Positions 59,611 to 64,000 of a stretch of 64,000 bases of DNA are shown here, in pieces. The DNA is from Longimicrobium terrae (GTDB lineage Bacteria; Gemmatimonadota; Gemmatimonadetes; Longimicrobiales; Longimicrobiaceae). The stretch covers positions 1 through 64,000 of the forward strand of contig NZ_JACHIA010000001.1 in assembly GCF_014202995.1 (NCBI RefSeq), in the 5' to 3' direction. The notes beneath the pieces are model-generated. The model searched no databases, was not told where the DNA came from, and saw only the letters and a list, made by a program, of their open reading frames with translations. Position numbers and translations under genes: made by a program. How positions within the stretch are numbered: position 1 is the stretch's first letter; every line of letters begins with the position of its first letter.

Positions 59611-60114
59611 TCAGTTCTGGGAGGGGAAGATGCCCTGCAGCGCGATGATGAAGTTCAGCGCCAGGTAGGGCATCATGTTGTTGTGCGCCTGGCTGCCTCC
59701 CACGTTGCCCACCGTCTGCGGATTGAGCGGGGTAAGGGCCGTCGGCGTGGTAACGTAGCTGTTGTTTACCGGAGCTAGGACCTTGCTGGTCGGATCGGCC
59801 GAAACACCCGTGGAAATGGGCGAAGCCTGGAGCAGGTGGACGTGCGTGGGAAGCTGCTGGATGTTCACCGTCACGCTGGTGCTGCCGGCCGTTTCGCCCA
59901 GCGTGTGCCCGTTGCCCACGTGGATGGGCACGCGCCCGCGCAGGTTGGGAAGGGCGAAGTTGGTCTGGCCGTTGCCGCCGTACGTGGTGCCCAGGAGCGC
60001 AAACAGCGCCTGGTTCTGGTTGATGGGCAGCAGCTGCCCGTTGGCCAGCGCCCAGCCCTTGGGTGGAAAGTTGAACGAGACGAGCTTGATCTCGCTCAGG
60101 AATGGCTCTGACAT
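59611..60114 (-). CDS. phage tail-collar-domain protein (MdpB-like), copy 1
   Basis: 167 aa, first of the three paralogues. FLSEIKLVSFNFPPKGWALA, NGQLLPINQNQALFALLGTT, YGGNGQTNFALPNLRGRVPI and C-terminal HNNMMPYLALNFIIALQGIF. It begins the cluster; 115 bp separate it from the next upstream gene, including a strong terminator. No phage structural, lysis or integrase genes are nearby, so the trio is a host cluster. Confidence 0.9.
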   Translation of the reverse strand: MSEPFLSEIKLVSFNFPPKGWALANGQLLPINQNQALFALLGTTYGGNGQTNFALPNLRGRVPIHVGNGHTLGETAGSTSVTVNIQQLPTHVHLLQASPISTGVSADPTSKVLAPVNNSYVTTPTALTPLNPQTVGNVGGSQAHNNMMPYLALNFIIALQGIFPSQN

Positions 60115-60181
60115 CCTTGCTCCTGTACGGATGGTGTGTGGGGTACCACGGGGGACCTGCAGAGCCCTGCACCTGCCACGA

Positions 60182-60217
60182 AATTCCCTCCCGCGGCGGG
60201 CGCCGCGGGAGGGAATT
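60182..60217 (-). terminator. terminator of the second beta-helix gene
   Basis: 15-bp stem AATTCCCTCCCGCGG / CCGCGGGAGGGAATT, loop 6, 13 bp after that gene's stop. Confidence 0.8.
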
Positions 60218-60229
60218 CCGCGTCCTGCG

Positions 60230-63200
60230 TTACAGCGACGGCTGCGGGCAGGCCGAGCCGGCCGGAACGGTGTTCAGAATGCCGGGGCCGCCGGCGGATA
60301 CGTTGTTGGACGTCACGGCGACCGTGCCCGGGTTGCGCGCCACGAGGTAGGCGTTGATGGCCGTGTTGTCGCTGTTGCCGCCGGTGTAGCCCACCAGCCG
60401 CATGGTGGTCAGGAACCGCTCGTTGGGACGGATGCGGTTGTTGAAGTTGGTGATGGAGTTGCCCAGTGCGCCAGCCCCCCCCACGTCCGCGCACATGACG
60501 TCGGTGTCGCCGGTCACCCGCCCCGACTGCACCACGATGCCGCTGCGCGCCGACGACGCGGTTCCTTCTTCGGCGATGTTGTTGCCGGTGATGGTGGCGT
60601 TCATCGTACCCGAGCCGCCGCCGCCCACGTCGTCGCCCAGCAGCGTCCAGATGGCCTGGCTGCCGTTGATCTGGCGGATGACGTTGTTGCTGATCCTGAC
60701 CGTGGTTGCGTTGGGCCCGGCGTGCTGCACGAAGATGCCGGTGCCCGTCGCCGAACCGGAGTTGGCCACCCCCGACGTGCCGATCGTGTTGCCGCTGATC
60801 GTGCCGTTGAAGTAGGTGTTGCCCTGGTTCTTGTCAGCGCTGACCGCGGTGCCGTCCGTTCCGCTGATCTGGTTGTTCGAGATGTTGAACGACAGGTTTC
60901 CGCCGTTCACCTCGATGCCGCCCGCCGCCGCCAGCGCCCCGCTGGTCTGCTGCACCCGGTTGTTCTGGATGAGGGCGGTGGAGGCGCCGGCCCCCGTCTG
61001 CACACCCACCTGAATGCCGTTGCCCCACCAGTAGGTCACCGCGTTGTCGCGGATGCGGACGTTGGCCGAGCCGTCGCCGATGATGGCCTGCAGCCCGCTG
61101 CCGCGCACGTCCGACGTGCTTCCCTGCATGGTGCTCACGGTGTCGTTGGCCAGCACCAGCGAGTCCACCACCGGGGCCGTGCCCGAGGTGTTCTCCAGGC
61201 GGAAGCCGTTCATGGCCGCGCCGTCCAGCCGCGAGTTCTTGACCGTGATTCCGCCACCCGCGTCTACCAGCCGCACCGGGCCTTCGCTGAAGGTGCCGCT
61301 GTTGCTGGTGCCGTGCGTGCCGGTGAAGCGGACGTGGTTCAGGTTCATCCCGCGCACGCCCGTGCCGAACAGGCCGTGGTTCTGGTGGCCGCTGAACGCC
61401 ATCCAGTTCAGGTTCACGTTGCGCGCGCCGTTCAGGTACACGCCGTTGCCTGCCGAGGCGCCGTCGCTGCCGGTGGTGTTCTGGATCGTGCCGCCGGAGC
61501 CGGCGGCGCCGCCGAAGCCCGTCACCTGCAGGCCGTTGCTCGTCCCCGTGCCGCTGAGCACGATGCCGTTGCTGCCGCCGTTGGCGCTGATGCTCCGGAA
61601 GGTGAGCCCGCTCGCGCCGATGGTGGTGGCGCTCACGTTCAGCGCGATGCCGCCCGTGGCCGCAAGCGTGTTGTTGCTCCCCGTCACCTGCACCGTGCCG
61701 CCGCCCGTGGCGTTGAAGCCGTTGCCGGTGGTGGTGGTCACCACCAAGCCGCCGCCGCCGAACTGGATGGTGGCGCCCGTGTTGTTCACCAGGTTCACCG
61801 CGTTCGCCGTGGACGTGCTGAGCACCTTGGTTTCCCCCGCGTCGCCGGTGAAGGCGATGGTTCCCCCGGTGTTGTCCTGCACCAGGATTCCCGCCACTGC
61901 GTTGTTGTTCTTGGTGAACGAGCCGGCGTAGCTGAAGGTCGGCGCGCTGTTGCTGATGTTCACCAGCGCGTTGACCGGATTGGTGATGCTGGCGTCCGCG
62001 TTGAACGAGAATGTACCCGACGAGTTGTTGGTCACGTCGATGCCTGCGTCCGCACCGGCCACTCCGTTGGACAGCGTGGTGGCGCCGGTAAAGGCGTACG
62101 TGCCGTCGGCGTTGTTAAACTGCAGCCCGCTGCCGTGGGTGGCCGTAACCGCGCCGGAGACAGTCAGGCCGCCGCTGTGGCCGCCGCTCACGCTCACCGT
62201 CGCCGCGTTGGCGGCCTGGAACAGCGTGGCCCCCACGTTCACCGCCGTGGCCGAGCCGCCGCTGATCAGCACCGTCGGCCCCGTGGTGTTCTGCAGGCTA
62301 CCGCCCACCGTCTGGAAGCCGGCGCCGGTCACGTTGGTCAGGCTGATGCCGTTGGCACCGCCCGTGGTGGAGACGCTGGCGAACGACACGCCCTCCGTCC
62401 CCGTGCTCACGTTGGCCAGCACCACCGGCGTGCCGTTCATCGACGCGGCCGTGTTGCCGGGGCCCGTGATGGACAGGGTGCCGCCCGCGGTCGCCGATAG
62501 AACGGTGGCGTTGTTCGGGGTGCTGATCGCCAGCCCGCCGCCGCTGAAGACGATGGTGGCGCCCGGATTGGTGGCCAGCGTCACCGCGGGGGTGGCGGTA
62601 CCGATGGACTTGGACCCACCGCTGAAGGTGATGGTGCCGCCCGAGTTGCCGGACACCGAAAGCCCCAGCCCGCTGGCGGTGATGTTCCCCGACACCGTCA
62701 CCGCGCCGCCGCTCACCCCGGCGACGGAAACCGGCCGGCCCGCGTTGGCGCTGATCGTTCCCGCGTAGGTCACGTTCGCCGCCGACCCGCCGTTGGCCAC
62801 GTCCAGCGCCGTCCCGGTCGGGTTGGTGATGCTGGCCCCGGTGCCGAAGCTGATGGCGCCGCCCGAGCCGCCGGTCACGTCCACCCCGGCGTCGCCGCCG
62901 TTCAGCGTCGTGGTCCCGTCAAAGGCGTAGGCGCCGTCAGCGTTGTTGAACTGAATGCCGGTGCCGGTGCTCGCCTGCAGCGTTCCCGTGTTGAAGGTCA
63001 GCGTGCCGGTGTGGCCGCCGCTCACCGCCACCAGCGCGGCGTTGCTGGCGGTCTGCGACAGGCTGCCCTGGATGGTGGGGCTCACCGAGCCCGCGATCAC
63101 CGCGAAGCCCGTGGACGCCGCGTTGGTGATCGATCCGCCCGCCACGGTGAAGGTGCCGGCGATGGCGTTCAGGATCACGCCGCTGCTGGCGCTGGTGGCG

Positions 63201-64000
63201 GAGGACAGCGACGAGAAGCCGCCGTTCACCGTTCCCGTCAGCAGGCTGAGCGCCGGGCCGCCCGTGGCCGACACCGAGGTGCCTGCCGACGTCAGCGTGC
63301 CGAAGCTGCTGCCGAAGATTCCCGCGTTGCCCCCGTTGCCCGCGCCGGTGACGGCGACGCCGTTCAGCGTGGTGGCCGTGGTGCTGGACAGCGAGATGGC
63401 GTGGCCCGCCGGGCTTGCCACGTTCATGAACTCCAGGGTGGCCTGCGGAACACCCGTGATGGAAACGCCCGCGCCGGTCGCGCCCTGGATGGTGCCGCCG
63501 GAGCCCGCGGTCGATCCGTCGCCCGTCACCTGGAAGCCGTTGCCGGTCAGGTTGGCGGCCGCGATTCCGTTCACCGCGCCGTTGGACGACACGCTGCGGA
63601 AGCTGATGCCGCTGGTGCCGGTTCCCACGCCGTTCAGCGTCAGCGCCGTGCCGGTGGTGGAGGCGATGGTGTTGTTGGGGCCGGTCACCTGGACCGTGCC
63701 CGCGCCCGTGGCGCTGAAGCCCGCGCCGCTGGTGGTGCTGATCGCCAGCCCGCCGCCGCCGAAGGTGACGGTGGCTCCGGTGTTGGAAGCCGCCGTGACC
63801 GCCGCGGTGGCGCCGGTGGAGATGTTCTTGGTGGTGCCCGTGAACGACACTTCGCCGCCGGTGTTGCCCGAGGCGGTGATTCCCTTGCCCGTCAGCGCCA
63901 GGGTGCCGGAAAGCTCAACCGCGCCGCCGCTGGTGCCCGTCACCGAGATGCCGTCGCCGGCGTCGGTGATGGCGCCGGACAGCGTCACCGCGCCGCCGCT
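60230..64000 (-). CDS. giant beta-helix surface protein, partial at its N-terminus
   Basis: At least 1256 aa; the gene continues past the window's right end and its true start is not seen (the frame is open to 64000). The visible part is almost all right-handed beta-helix with imperfect repeats such as SGGAVTLSG, GGTVQVTG, SNTGATVTFGGGGLAISTTS and AGSGGTIQN. The C-terminus FLTTMRLVGYTGGNSDNTAI...CPQPSL matches that of the 54.1-57.5 kb protein. A secreted or cell-surface adhesin-like protein is inferred. It heads a minus-strand array that runs through the three tail-collar genes to the first giant protein. Confidence 0.85.
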   Translation of the reverse strand, partial: SGGAVTLSGAITDAGDGISVTGTSGGAVELSGTLALTGKGITASGNTGGEVSFTGTTKNISTGATAAVTAASNTGATVTFGGGGLAISTTSGAGFSATGAGTVQVTGPNNTIASTTGTALTLNGVGTGTSGISFRSVSSNGAVNGIAAANLTGNGFQVTGDGSTAGSGGTIQGATGAGVSITGVPQATLEFMNVASPAGHAISLSSTTATTLNGVAVTGAGNGGNAGIFGSSFGTLTSAGTSVSATGGPALSLLTGTVNGGFSSLSSATSASSGVILNAIAGTFTVAGGSITNAASTGFAVIAGSVSPTIQGSLSQTASNAALVAVSGGHTGTLTFNTGTLQASTGTGIQFNNADGAYAFDGTTTLNGGDAGVDVTGGSGGAISFGTGASITNPTGTALDVANGGSAANVTYAGTISANAGRPVSVAGVSGGAVTVSGNITASGLGLSVSGNSGGTITFSGGSKSIGTATPAVTLATNPGATIVFSGGGLAISTPNNATVLSATAGGTLSITGPGNTAASMNGTPVVLANVSTGTEGVSFASVSTTGGANGISLTNVTGAGFQTVGGSLQNTTGPTVLISGGSATAVNVGATLFQAANAATVSVSGGHSGGLTVSGAVTATHGSGLQFNNADGTYAFTGATTLSNGVAGADAGIDVTNNSSGTFSFNADASITNPVNALVNISNSAPTFSYAGSFTKNNNAVAGILVQDNTGGTIAFTGDAGETKVLSTSTANAVNLVNNTGATIQFGGGGLVVTTTTGNGFNATGGGTVQVTGSNNTLAATGGIALNVSATTIGASGLTFRSISANGGSNGIVLSGTGTSNGLQVTGFGGAAGSGGTIQNTTGSDGASAGNGVYLNGARNVNLNWMAFSGHQNHGLFGTGVRGMNLNHVRFTGTHGTSNSGTFSEGPVRLVDAGGGITVKNSRLDGAAMNGFRLENTSGTAPVVDSLVLANDTVSTMQGSTSDVRGSGLQAIIGDGSANVRIRDNAVTYWWGNGIQVGVQTGAGASTALIQNNRVQQTSGALAAAGGIEVNGGNLSFNISNNQISGTDGTAVSADKNQGNTYFNGTISGNTIGTSGVANSGSATGTGIFVQHAGPNATTVRISNNVIRQINGSQAIWTLLGDDVGGGGSGTMNATITGNNIAEEGTASSARSGIVVQSGRVTGDTDVMCADVGGAGALGNSITNFNNRIRPNERFLTTMRLVGYTGGNSDNTAINAYLVARNPGTVAVTSNNVSAGGPGILNTVPAGSACPQPSL

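Noticed and set aside
58531-60114. Prophage call from the tail-collar proteins
   Set aside because: No other phage genes or attachment repeats; MdpB-like collar clusters exist on chromosomes without phage.
59762-62500. Open + strand frame of 912 codons opposite the second beta-helix gene
   Set aside because: Val/Ala/Arg-rich mirror of the repeat-rich gene; no domain.

Overview
The window is a stretch of very GC-rich chromosome, probably close to 70% G+C by eye, from a didermic bacterium. Diderm markers are a TonB-dependent receptor, a Wza-type export protein, a TolC/HlyD/MFS pump and many Sec and lipoprotein signals. The gene mix suggests Gemmatimonadota, perhaps a Longimicrobium-like lineage: futalosine-route menaquinone synthesis (MqnC), many beta-propeller lipoproteins, a swivel-first aconitase-family enzyme and giant beta-helix lipoproteins. 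This placement is inference; no rRNA is present. There is no sign of a plasmid, an integrated phage genome or an insertion sequence.

Layout. 0.4-5.6 kb: a ZnuD-like TonB receptor, a small His/Cys-rich membrane protein and endonuclease IV, divergent from inorganic pyrophosphatase and a VOC protein. 6-11 kb: accessory secreted proteins, namely an HELTH-motif lipoprotein, two propeller-type lipoproteins and a Cys-rich secreted peptide, with relics of a tandem duplication. 11-18 kb: an HtrA protease divergent from an OmpR-type two-component system, a Nudix hydrolase and a holin-like/YihY fusion. 18-26.9 kb: a polysaccharide export protein, a candidate outer-membrane barrel, a PqqD-like/nucleotidyltransferase/ABC exporter operon, an aldehyde dehydrogenase, an acetyltransferase and a lipoprotein. 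27-33 kb: a HEPN-MNT toxin-antitoxin pair, an IMPase-family phosphatase, MqnC coupled to a SprT-like protein and a polyprenol-kinase-like membrane protein. 33-41 kb: two CNNM/CorC-type proteins, a GntR regulator, an M23 peptidase homologue, a HAD phosphatase and a PRTase/kinase-like fusion. 41-46.5 kb: an Emr-type tripartite pump with its MarR regulator, and tRNA-Ala. 47-54 kb: the aconitase-family enzyme, an operon of propeller, thioredoxin-like protein and Cys-rich peptide, then AIM24, DinB, HIT and a small acidic protein. 54-64 kb: two giant beta-helix surface proteins flanking a GNAT enzyme and three tail-collar-domain paralogues.

Interactions suggested by context. MarR-TolC-HlyD form one operon whose MFS partner lies beyond a 0.77 kb non-coding block. 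The histidine kinase/regulator pair is divergent from HtrA and may control it in envelope stress. The HEPN-MNT pair has an operator on its own promoter. The propeller/Cys-peptide pairing occurs at two separate loci and is the best candidate for an undescribed small system.

Intergenic DNA is unusually structured. A two-hairpin element of about 80 bp occurs five times plus one partial copy, always in the same orientation. Several other dispersed repeat families are present, together with a long inverted repeat beside tRNA-Ala, a six-unit 20-bp tandem array and many strong intrinsic terminators. All functions here come from reading the sequence; no database search was run.
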